Assembly: GCA_035690905.1 (NCBI GenBank) | Contig: DASSKA010000151.1 | Span: forward strand, 1 to 6,159 | Direction of reading: 5' to 3' | Length of the DNA: 6,159 bases | Origin: DASSKA01 sp035690905 | GTDB lineage: Bacteria; Actinomycetota; Actinomycetes; Propionibacteriales; Nocardioidaceae | Part shown: piece by piece, positions 1 through 5,372 of the stretch | Layout: each line of letters starts with the position of its first letter | How positions within the stretch are numbered: the first letter of the stretch is position 1 | The notes under the pieces: generated by a model | What the model was told of the DNA's origin: nothing | Databases searched by the model: none | What the model saw: only the letters and a program-made list of their open reading frames with translations | Program-made: the position numbers and the translations under genes

Positions 1-123
1 CATCACGCACGCCGTTCTCCTGATCACTGGTTCCTGCGTCTCGACAACCCAGAAACCTAGACAGGAGAACGGCGTGCGCTCGGTCAGGCGCGCTCAACCA
101 CCCACAGATGTGTCACAAGAGCC
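1..123 (-). mobile_element. ISL3-family IS, transposase-proximal end of a first copy (partial)
   Basis: Positions 1-127 are identical to 5250-5376, which is the right end of the complete ISL3-family element in this window. The match covers the first ten bases of the transposase gene (GTG at 8-10 on the minus strand), its upstream region and the right terminal inverted repeat (100-123). The sequences diverge from 128 onwards, so the element ends at about 123-127. The body of this copy lies to the left of the window and cannot be judged from here; it may be full length or a remnant. It has the same orientation as the second copy, so the two form a direct repeat around 128-3937. Identity is seen in the sequence; family membership follows from the complete copy. 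Confidence 0.9.
100..123. repeat. Right terminal inverted repeat of first IS copy
   Basis: This 24-bp stretch is identical to the right end of the second IS copy at 5349-5372. Read inward on the minus strand it starts GGCTCTTG. It pairs with the left end of the second copy (3938-3961) at 19 of 24 positions. The sequences after the two copies share only GTTT (124-127 and 5373-5376) before diverging. Confidence 0.8.
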
Positions 124-139
124 GTTTATCTGGCCGGTT

Positions 140-160
140 GCCCCGCCCGGTCGGCGGGGC
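140..160. repeat. GC-rich hairpin next to first IS copy
   Basis: GCCCCGCC (140-147) pairs perfectly with GGCGGGGC (153-160) around a 5-nt loop. GGCC at 132-135 could pair with GGCC at 161-164 as an outer extension. No T-tract follows on either side. It could be a U-less terminator or a structural repeat. It lies about 17 bp from the end of the IS copy. Confidence 0.5.
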
Positions 161-219
161 GGCCGCAAATCCGTCGCGGGAAAGACCCATCCACGCCGGG
201 CGGCGTGCCGAATCCCTCA

Positions 220-285
220 TGTTCGCCGGCTTGGCCCATCGCCTGTCTCGATGCGAGTTGGACCTTGTGGCGGGGCCGGCGAACA
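220..285. repeat. 11-bp inverted repeat in operon leader
   Basis: TGTTCGCCGGC (220-230) and GCCGGCGAACA (275-285) are exact reverse complements separated by 44 bp. Such a pair could be two half-sites for a regulator or the stem of a long leader hairpin. It lies 128 bp upstream of the ATG at 413. The pairing is visible; any function is inference. Confidence 0.45.
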
Positions 286-412
286 CCTCCCGGTTGCGGG
301 CGTGTTCCGCGGCCGTGAGGGGAGCGCGGGCGTGGGCCGCCGGTTGGTCCACGTGCACGCGGCCCGGCGGAGCGACCGCCTCGCCGGCACCGAGGAGAAG
401 GAAGCCTTGCTC

Positions 413-1312
413 ATGCAGACCAAGCGCACGAAGAAGCTGTTGATGTCGGCACTCCCGCTCGCCGCAGGTGTCGCGGCCCTCGGCGTGTCGGCCCCGGCCG
501 CGCAGGCCGCCGCAGCGGACAGCTCCGGGCAGTGGAGCTACCAGGCGGACCTGGCTCCGGTGCCGCTGAACACGCCCTCCGGCGCGGCGTCGGGGCACGT
601 GATGGTCACCATCAACGGTGACCAGGCCACCGTCACCGAGCAGGTGTCCGGCCTGGCCGACAAGCTGCCGACCGACAAGAAGACCCTCGCCGCGCTGGGC
701 ATCCCGGCGGCGTTCGCGGGCAAGCCGTTCCCGCACGTGCAGCACGTCCACATCAACGGCCAGGGTGTCTGCCCCACCTCCTCGGCCGACGCCAACGGCG
801 ACGGGGTCATCTCCACCGTCGAGGGGCACCACGCCTACGGCATGATCGGCACCACCTTGTCGACCAAGGGCAGCACCGGCGCCGACACCGCGACCGACGT
901 GACCGTGGCCCCCGGCGGTGGCAGCTACACCTACAAGCGCACGTTCACCCTCAACGCCGACACCCTGGCCTCGATCAAGAACAACACCGCCGTGGTCGTG
1001 GTGCACGGCCTGAACCCGGCCACCGCACCGAAGGCCTCGCTGAGCACTCCGAACGCCTTGGGTGTCACGCTGCCGGGGGCGGACAAGAAGCTCGCGCTGA
1101 TCGGCACCGCCCCGGCGCTGTGCGGCCCGCTCAAGGCCTCCCAGATGAGCACCATGCCCTCCGGTGGGGTGCAGACCGGCAACGGCTCCACCGCAGGGGT
1201 GGAGAACCAGGGCCTGATCGGCCTCGGCGTGGCCGGGGCCGGACTCGGCGCCGCCGGCCTACTCTGGCTGCGCCGCCGCAACGAGGGCAAGACCGCTGAG
1301 GACCGTTCCTGA
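413..1312 (+). CDS. Secreted CHRD-like protein with EF-hand loop and C-terminal membrane anchor
   Basis: This 299-aa surface protein has a Sec-type signal peptide (KRTKK, then a hydrophobic stretch to about residue 29, cleavage after APAAQA near 32). Residues about 40-237 resemble actinobacterial proteins annotated as CHRD-domain. They include a histidine cluster HVQHVH (108-113), Cys120 and Cys237 as a possible disulfide, and a perfect EF-hand-type loop DANGDGVISTVE (126-137) that should bind calcium. A stem follows with MPSGGVQTG (248-256), then a transmembrane helix (about 266-286) and RRR (287-289). No LPXTG is present. The ATG at 413 is chosen because AAGGAA (398-403) lies 9 nt upstream and the signal peptide starts there; the open frame runs further upstream but is not protein-like. 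The sortase gene follows after 2 nt, so this is its likely substrate or partner. Enzymatic or structural role is unknown. Confidence 0.85.
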   Translation: MQTKRTKKLLMSALPLAAGVAALGVSAPAAQAAAADSSGQWSYQADLAPVPLNTPSGAASGHVMVTINGDQATVTEQVSGLADKLPTDKKTLAALGIPAAFAGKPFPHVQHVHINGQGVCPTSSADANGDGVISTVEGHHAYGMIGTTLSTKGSTGADTATDVTVAPGGGSYTYKRTFTLNADTLASIKNNTAVVVVHGLNPATAPKASLSTPNALGVTLPGADKKLALIGTAPALCGPLKASQMSTMPSGGVQTGNGSTAGVENQGLIGLGVAGAGLGAAGLLWLRRRNEGKTAEDRS

Positions 1313-1314
1313 GC

Positions 1315-2142
1315 ATGCCCCCAGAACCCGGACAGCAGGGCACAGGCCCGATCCGCCGTGTGGCGGTCGCGGCCTGCGCCCTGCTGCTCGTCTGCGGCCT
1401 GGCGCTCGTGGCGTGGGTGGCCACCCACCAGGTCTCCGCCCCGCAAGCACACCTGGTCTCCGCCTCCCAAGCACGCGAGGACGCCAGCGGCCACGCCGAC
1501 AGCCCCGGCGATAGCCCCGGTCACGACGGGGCAGGCGGGCCAGCCAGCGGGCCAACCGGCCACCGACACGCTTCGACGACACCGACGCCCGCGCCCGGGA
1601 CCGGTTCCCCACCGGCCGGCCCAAACCCACCGGCGGGCAGCCACTCACCCGCCCGCCCGGACCGCCCCAAGGGACTGGGCCGGTCCCGACCCACCAGGGT
1701 GGTCATCCCCGCCATCGACGTCGACTCGACCCTGCAGAAGCTAGGCACCAACCCCGACGGCACCATCGAAGTCCCCGCACCACCGCACTACAACGAGGCC
1801 GGCTGGTACACCGGCTCCCCCGCCCCCGGGCAGATCGGCCCAGCGGTCATCCTGGGCCACATCGACGGGGTGGGCACCACCCCCTCGGTGTTCTTCAAGC
1901 TCGGCGCCGTCCACCCCGGTGACCACGTCAAGGTCACCCGCGCCGACCACAAGGTGGTCACCTTCACCGTCTACAAGGTCCAGCGATACAAGAAGAACGA
2001 CTTCCCCACCACCGTGGTCTACGGCAACACCGAAGGCCCCCAGCTGCGCCTCATCACCTGCGGCGGCACCGTCAACCCCGACACCGGCCACTACGACGAC
2101 AACACCGTCGTCTTCGCTCGCATGACCAGCGCCACCAAATAG
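1315..2142 (+). CDS. Class F sortase
   Basis: This 275-aa membrane-anchored sortase is an extracytoplasmic cysteine transpeptidase of the type that attaches surface proteins to the wall or to each other. Residues 16-37 form an N-terminal membrane helix. Residues about 40-125 are a long Pro/Ser/Gly/His-rich linker. The catalytic domain runs from RPTRVVIPAID (125-135) to the end. The catalytic His is H182 (VILGHID) and the nucleophile is C249 (LRLITCGG). The SVFFKL (191-196) and YDDNTVVFA (260-268) strands are typical of class F. The sorting-enzyme Arg usually found after the Cys is not obvious: the only Arg after C249 is R269, and D261/D262 occupy the loop. ATG lies 2 nt after the upstream stop, implying translational coupling. 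Its own ribosome binding site is weak (GAGGA, about 12 nt upstream). The upstream protein is the likely substrate. Confidence 0.9.
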   Translation: MPPEPGQQGTGPIRRVAVAACALLLVCGLALVAWVATHQVSAPQAHLVSASQAREDASGHADSPGDSPGHDGAGGPASGPTGHRHASTTPTPAPGTGSPPAGPNPPAGSHSPARPDRPKGLGRSRPTRVVIPAIDVDSTLQKLGTNPDGTIEVPAPPHYNEAGWYTGSPAPGQIGPAVILGHIDGVGTTPSVFFKLGAVHPGDHVKVTRADHKVVTFTVYKVQRYKKNDFPTTVVYGNTEGPQLRLITCGGTVNPDTGHYDDNTVVFARMTSATK

Positions 2143-2152
2143 GACCGAACAA

Positions 2153-2172
2153 GCGCACAACCTCAAGTGCGC
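2153..2172. terminator. Possible weak terminator between convergent genes
   Basis: GCGCAC (2153-2158) and GTGCGC (2167-2172) form a 6-bp stem with an 8-nt loop, 10 nt after the sortase stop. It sits in the 118-bp gap between the convergent sortase and XRE genes. There is no T-tract. Actinobacterial terminators often lack one, but the stem is short, so this is tentative. Confidence 0.3.
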
Positions 2173-2260
2173 AGCCCCGGCCAGGGAAACAGAACCCTCG
2201 CCATCCGGGAACTGCGGTCGACACATCGGAAGGCCGCGCGGCAACGCCAACAGCCGCCGG

Positions 2261-2602
2261 TCAATCGGGGACCTGGGCGAGGAGATCCTTGTCCGGCTGG
2301 CGGTGGATGCCGATGCCTTCGGGGCCGGTGACAAGCTGCCGTTCAACGCTGTCGCCGAGCGGGCCGGCGAGGATCTCCCGAATGGTGCCGGGCGCCCAAG
2401 CGAGGGCTTGCTCGAGGCGGCTGCCGATGCGGTCCGTGAGGGGCTGGTCGATGCCGTGCTCGACACGGCGGATCGTCCCGAGGCCGGATCCGCCCTACTT
2501 GACGAGCTGCTCTTGGGTGAGGCCGATGTGGACGCGGCGGGCTCGGGTGAGTCGTGCGAGTCGGTGGGCGTCGTCGTCCCACGTGATCTGGTCCCCAGTC
2601 AA
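2261..2602 (-). pseudogene. XRE-family HTH regulator interrupted by an amber codon
   Basis: This minus-strand frame of 113 codons begins at a TTG (2602-2600) overlapping the ANTAR gene's TGA as TTGA, and ends at TGA 2263-2261. The N-terminal part reads TGDQITWDDDAHRLARLTRA and continues to LTQEQLVK. Codon 36 is TAG (2497-2495). The same frame then continues with GGSGLGTIRRVEHG, matching the second half of an XRE-type helix-turn-helix. Next come LEQALAWAPGTIREILAG, a signature of short actinobacterial XRE regulators, and a further roughly 35-residue tail. Homology on both sides of the stop is in one frame, so this is a nonsense change and not a frameshift. The product would be truncated inside the DNA-binding domain. 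Alternatives are a sequencing error (a one-base C/T or similar change) or amber readthrough. The start codon is inferred from the overlap. Confidence 0.75.
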
Positions 2603-3195
2603 CGGTCGAGTTCGGCCCGGACCGCCTGCGCGGTCTCGCCCGGCAGCCGCATGGACCAGTCGTCGGTGTCGATGGCGGCGGCGTGGGCGACTGCCTCCGG
2701 GGCGGTGCCCAGCTCCTCAGCCAGCTCCCCGATCGTCGGACCGGTCTGGACCAGCTGCATCGCGGTGACGATCTGGGCGCGTAGTTCAGCCGCGGGAGCC
2801 GAGTCAGGGTCTCCGTCCGGCAGCTGGGGCAGGTCGCTGCCAGCACTGCCCTCTCCCAGTTCGCGGGTGAGCTCCCCGAGCGCATCAGCCGTGGAGCGGC
2901 TGGTCTGGACGGAGGAGGACCCGGCCAGGATCTGCACGATCTGGTCAGCGACCTCACCGACCGGAGTGTTGGTCTGTCGGGACATGACGGCGAGGACTTC
3001 GAGGGCCTCGGTGTCGTTGAGCCCGAAGTCCTGGAGCAGCATCCCCTTGGCCTGCTCGATGTGTGGCAGGTTGCCCGCCTCTCGTTCCTGCTGCTGCAGC
3101 TGTTGGAGCAACGGGTCGTCGCCTTGGCTGATCTCCACATGGCCAGCATGGCAGGCGCGCCTCGGAAAGTGGGACGGTGGGCGAGTAGCGCCCAT
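2599..3195 (-). CDS. ANTAR-domain protein
   Basis: This protein of up to 198 aa carries an ANTAR RNA-binding domain at about residues 45-91. Key segments are HIEQAKGMLLQDFGLNDTEA and SRQTNTPVGEVADQIVQIL, close to the family consensus. ANTAR proteins bind tandem hairpins in nascent RNA and prevent termination. No GAF, PAS or receiver domain precedes it; upstream there is only a short Gln/Glu-rich helix (about 28-40). Downstream is an acidic linker and a C-terminal helical part with an HTH-like stretch (TIGELAEELGTAPEAVAHAA, 154-173). The start is uncertain. ATG 3195 has a weak GGGAAG 7 nt upstream, and a GTG at 3138 would give 179 aa beginning VEISQGDD. The first 19 residues are not family-like, so the shorter form is quite possible. 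The stop overlaps the start of the XRE gene, so the two were probably co-translated. Its RNA target is unknown. Confidence 0.8.
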   Translation of the reverse strand: MGATRPPSHFPRRACHAGHVEISQGDDPLLQQLQQQEREAGNLPHIEQAKGMLLQDFGLNDTEALEVLAVMSRQTNTPVGEVADQIVQILAGSSSVQTSRSTADALGELTRELGEGSAGSDLPQLPDGDPDSAPAAELRAQIVTAMQLVQTGPTIGELAEELGTAPEAVAHAAAIDTDDWSMRLPGETAQAVRAELDR

Positions 3196-3234
3196 GCGGT
3201 GGCTTCCCGGTCCCCTGCGCCGTCGGCTGGGCGT

Positions 3235-3507
3235 TCAGGAGTCTCGACAGCCACACCGCAGGGGGAGGGCAGCGATCTGTTCGGCGAGGTCGCCGGTCGC
3301 CCGGCCGCTGGGGGTCCACTCGGAACACCTGTTGCGCAGCTGTCGGAGAAGTTCCTCGTGAACGTCGTCGGCGGGTTGGCCGGCCATCTGCCCGCGGATC
3401 CGGCGCACGACTGAGGTGACGGTCAGTGAAGCGGTCAGCTCCGCGTGCCGGTGCACCACGGCGAGGGCACGTTCGGCTCCCTCGCCGGTGAACGGGCCTC
3501 CTCGCAT
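3235..3507 (-). CDS. Small hypothetical protein upstream of ANTAR gene
   Basis: This 90-aa cytoplasmic protein has no signal peptide or membrane helix. The core from about residue 25 (TASLTVTSVVRRIRGQMAG, then QPADDVHEELLRQLRNR) looks helical and coding-like. It resembles short actinobacterial hypothetical proteins of the pattern 'AG.P.DEVH.EL..RLR' that are often found beside regulators; this resemblance is from memory and no function is known. The start is uncertain. ATG 3507 sits just after a possible promoter and would be nearly leaderless. GTG starts at residues 17-18 would leave a shorter protein, and a GAGGAGG at 3503-3497, just inside the ATG reading, would suit a start downstream of it. 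It ends 39 nt before the ANTAR ATG and has the same orientation, so the two are likely one operon. Confidence 0.6.
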   Translation of the reverse strand: MRGGPFTGEGAERALAVVHRHAELTASLTVTSVVRRIRGQMAGQPADDVHEELLRQLRNRCSEWTPSGRATGDLAEQIAALPLRCGCRDS

Positions 3508-3527
3508 GGCAAGCAGCGTGCCAATAG

Positions 3528-3557
3528 GGGATAACGCGACGGCAACGTCCTGGTCAA
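3528..3557 (-). promoter_or_regulatory. Possible sigma-70-type promoter of the minus-strand regulatory cluster
   Basis: On the minus strand TTGACC (3557-3552) is followed after 18 bp by TATCCC (3533-3528). This is a good -35 with a poor -10. Transcription would start near 3520, about 13 nt before the ATG at 3507. It would explain expression of the 90-aa protein, the ANTAR gene and the XRE remnant as one unit. The match is by eye only. Confidence 0.3.
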
Positions 3558-3675
3558 GGAGTGAGACCAGAACCGGCGCGCACGACCCGCGACAGTTCGT
3601 GCCCGACGTTGGGCCGATGCGACGCCCTCCCGCGAGCCGCAGCCGACAGCACCGTCCTGCCGGAGCCCTTGTTGG

Positions 3676-3891
3676 TCAGGGATGCTGCGCGAGGAGAGCC
3701 CGCGCGGCGGCTTCCAAGCTTGCCCGCACCGTCACCAGCCTCCCGTCCGGCCGATGGGCCATGAACCTGCCACCCTGCTCATGGATCTTCCCGACGAGAA
3801 AGTCACCCACGGCGACCGCCAGCACACCGGACGGCAGCCGACCGATGGCCACATCGACGGGCAGCACAGCGGCTGGCTGGTAGCGGAACAT
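3676..3891 (-). CDS. Small hypothetical protein next to the IS left end
   Basis: This 71-aa soluble protein begins MFRYQPAAVLPVDVAIGRLP. It contains GDFLVGKIHEQGGRFMAHRP, then DGRLVTVRASLEAAARALLA (residues 29-68). The 'G.I....G.F.A..PDGR.V....S...A..ALL' pattern suggests a small beta-hairpin plus helix fold seen in many short actinobacterial hypothetical proteins. I cannot assign a function. ATG 3891 is chosen because AAGGA lies 10 nt upstream (3906-3902). In-frame ATG 3927 and GTG 3951 exist, but the last is inside the IS terminal repeat. The IS ends about 46 bp upstream of the start, so the native promoter has probably been separated from the gene. The opposite strand also has an open frame, but its composition looks like a shadow. 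Confidence 0.6.
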   Translation of the reverse strand: MFRYQPAAVLPVDVAIGRLPSGVLAVAVGDFLVGKIHEQGGRFMAHRPDGRLVTVRASLEAAARALLAQHP

Positions 3892-3937
3892 GATGACAGG
3901 ATCCTTGCAGGTGAGCCGTTGATACATCGGGAAAACG

Positions 3938-3961
3938 GGCGCTCCTGACACACCCGTGGGT
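3938..3961. repeat. Left terminal inverted repeat of the IS
   Basis: It begins GGCGCTCCTGACACAC and ends GTGGGT. It matches the inverted right end (5349-5372) at 19 of 24 positions, with TGACACA and GTGGGT as the conserved blocks. It contains the last base of the transposase stop codon complement at 3961. Confidence 0.75.
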
Positions 3962-5259
3962 CAGTTTCGGCCCGGGAGGACGGGTCGGTGGCCGCCGAGG
4001 GTGAGCATGGCCAGGGCGATGAGGGCCTCGGCGGTGTGGAACCCGAACGCGATCCTGGTGAGGAGCCGGATCTTGGTGTTGGTCGACTCGATCAGCCCGT
4101 TGGACAGGTTGTGCTCGATCGCGGCGAGGATTCGGGCGCGGTGTTTGACGATGCTCTTCTGCAGCTTCACGAAGGCGGGGATGCGGCAGCGCCGGGCCCA
4201 GCTGACCCACCGGTCCAGGGCCTCGGCGGCTGCCTTGTGAGGTAGCTGGAACACCAGTCGTAGGCCCTCTTTGAGCAGGTAGGCGCGGTACAACCTCCCA
4301 TCGGTCTGGGCGATCCACTTCAACTTGGCCTGCTGGTTCTCGGTGAGGTCCTCGGGGTTCTTCCACAGCGAGTACCGGGCTCCCTTGACTGCCTTGGCCC
4401 GCTCGCTGCCCGGCCGCGGTGGTGCATCGGCTCGAGGACGCCCGCGGCCACGTTTCGGTTCGCCCCTGGCCTGTTTGCGGGCCTCGTTCCACGCCTCGCG
4501 GCGCACCTCATCGAGGGCGTCGGTAGCCCACTTCACGATGTGGAACGGATCGGCCACCCGGACCGCGTCCGGGCACCGTTCGGCCACGATGTCGTCGATG
4601 AAGTCGGCCCCATCGGCGCTGACGTGGGTGATCTGGGCGCAGCGCTCCTCACCGAGCAGGTCGAAGAACTGGCCCACCGTGGCGCTGTTGCGTCCGGGCG
4701 AGGCCCACACCAGCCGGCGGGCGTCGTGGTCAACCACGACCATCAGGTACTTGTGGCCCTTCTTGTAGCTGATCTCATCGATGCCGATGCGCCGCAGCCC
4801 GGCGAAGCGGTCCTGCCCGGCGTCGGTGTCGGCCCAGACCCGGGTGATGATCGCTCCCACGGTGCGCCAGGCGATCCGCATCAGCTGCACCACCGTGGAC
4901 TTCGAGGCCTGCGTGGCCAGCCACGCCACCTGATCATCGAACCCCAGCGTGTGACCGGCGTCGTGCCTGGCCCACGGCACCGCCACCACGACCACCCCGT
5001 GGAGGCGGCAGGCCACCCGCGGCGCGTCGGCCTCCAGCACCGCCTGGATGGTGCCCAGATCCAGCGCCCGCCAGCGCCGACGACCCGCGCCGGCGTCATA
5101 CCCCGGGCAGCGGCGCCGGCACACCCCACACCGACCACGCTGCCGCTTCGTCGGACGCACGTGCGCGACCAGTAGCTGCTCGTCCTCGTCGAACTCGACC
5201 CGCTCGATCACCGTCTTGTCGACCCCGAGCACACCTCGCCATAGGCTGACATCACGCAC
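3961..5259 (-). CDS. ISL3-family transposase
   Basis: This 432-aa DDE transposase cuts and rejoins the ends of its IS. An N-terminal zinc-ribbon (C44, C47, C51, C84, H87; CGVCRRRC) binds DNA. An HTH-like segment follows at about 111-138. The catalytic core has D161 in GIDEISYKKGHKY, D216 in VSADGADF and E391 in GLIESTNTKIRLL. The C-terminal GFHTAEALIALAMLTLGG is the typical ISL3 ending. The frame is open up to 5346, but GTG 5259 is the likely start. AGGAG (5270-5266) lies 6 nt upstream, and the encoded VRDVSLWRGVLGVDKTVIER is the usual family N-terminus. The length is normal and no frameshift or missing motif is visible, so the enzyme looks intact. The ribosome binding site and start are buried in a 17-bp inverted repeat. 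Confidence 0.93.
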   Translation of the reverse strand: MRDVSLWRGVLGVDKTVIERVEFDEDEQLLVAHVRPTKRQRGRCGVCRRRCPGYDAGAGRRRWRALDLGTIQAVLEADAPRVACRLHGVVVVAVPWARHDAGHTLGFDDQVAWLATQASKSTVVQLMRIAWRTVGAIITRVWADTDAGQDRFAGLRRIGIDEISYKKGHKYLMVVVDHDARRLVWASPGRNSATVGQFFDLLGEERCAQITHVSADGADFIDDIVAERCPDAVRVADPFHIVKWATDALDEVRREAWNEARKQARGEPKRGRGRPRADAPPRPGSERAKAVKGARYSLWKNPEDLTENQQAKLKWIAQTDGRLYRAYLLKEGLRLVFQLPHKAAAEALDRWVSWARRCRIPAFVKLQKSIVKHRARILAAIEHNLSNGLIESTNTKIRLLTRIAFGFHTAEALIALAMLTLGGHRPVLPGRN

Positions 5260-5327
5260 GCCGTTCTCCTGATCACTGGTTCCTGCGTCTCGACAACCCA
5301 GAAACCTAGACAGGAGAACGGCGTGCG
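5255..5327 (-). promoter_or_regulatory. 17-bp inverted repeat masking the transposase ribosome binding site and start
   Basis: Positions 5255-5271 and 5311-5327 are perfect reverse complements with a 39-nt loop. In a minus-strand transcript the second arm contains the AGGAG and the GTG start of the transposase. A transcript coming from outside the IS would therefore fold and hide both, while a transcript starting in the loop would not. The same arrangement is present in the first copy (6-22 and 62-78). Such protection against read-through expression is known for IS10 and IS50; applying it here is inference. Confidence 0.6.
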
Positions 5328-5348
5328 CTCGGTCAGGCGCGCTCAACC

Positions 5349-5372
5349 ACCCACAGATGTGTCACAAGAGCC
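5349..5372. repeat. Right terminal inverted repeat of the IS
   Basis: Read inward on the minus strand it begins GGCTCTTGTGACACATC and ends GTGGGT. It pairs with the left end and is identical to 100-123 of the first copy. It lies 90 bp upstream of the transposase GTG. Confidence 0.8.

Larger units (their letters stand above)
128..412 (+). other. Non-coding leader with inverted repeats, upstream of the CHRD-like gene
   Basis: This stretch between the IS end and the ATG at 413 shows no convincing gene. Three inverted repeats are visible. An 8-bp GC stem (140-147 with 153-160, loop 148-152) lies 17 bp from the IS end. A 6-bp stem lies at 192-197 with 202-207. An 11-bp perfect repeat lies at 220-230 with 275-285, spaced by 44 bp. 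I could not find a convincing -35/-10 pair. The promoter of the CHRD-sortase operon presumably lies here unless it was separated by the IS. A purine-rich ribosome binding site ends the region, at about 392-403. I did not recognise a known riboswitch. Confidence 0.5.
3938..5372 (-). mobile_element. Complete ISL3-family insertion sequence (second copy)
   Basis: This element is about 1,435 bp long, bounded by imperfect 24-bp terminal inverted repeats (3938-3961 and 5349-5372, 19 of 24 matching). It carries one transposase gene on the minus strand. Size, GG-beginning ends and the single ORF fit the ISL3 family. The transposase stop codon lies at the inner edge of the left repeat. AAAC (3933-3936) and GTTT (5373-5376) just outside are also complementary and could extend the ends. 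ISL3 elements normally make 8-bp target duplications. Direct comparison of the flanks (3930-3937 versus 5373-5380) shows none. The element was therefore probably rearranged after insertion, or its ends are misplaced by a few bases. Confidence 0.88.

Noticed and set aside
128..412. A riboswitch such as the c-di-AMP (ydaO) type before the surface-protein operon
   Set aside because: Conserved core elements of the classes I know were not found; only generic GC-rich hairpins are present.
1154..1180. Canonical LPXTG-type sorting motif in the CHRD-like protein
   Set aside because: The sequence is MPSGGVQTG, which does not fit LPXTG or LAXTG; kept only as a possible non-canonical signal.
74..1312. 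A 412-aa plus-strand gene starting at the GTG inside the first IS copy
   Set aside because: The first 113 codons have no protein-like features. A clear signal peptide and ribosome site mark the start at 413. The GTG belongs to the IS palindrome.
1741..2466. 241-codon minus-strand open frame across the sortase and the intergenic gap
   Set aside because: It is antisense to the sortase catalytic domain and out of frame with the XRE homology.
2343..3254. 303-codon minus-strand open frame overlapping the ANTAR gene
   Set aside because: Most of it is Arg/Pro/Ser-rich and out of frame with the ANTAR domain. Only its first 40 codons look protein-like, which is noted as a possible frameshift.
2303..3361. 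Long plus-strand open frame (352 codons)
   Set aside because: It lies antisense to the ANTAR and XRE coding frames, is Ser/Ala/Arg-rich and has no recognisable domain; it is a GC-rich shadow.
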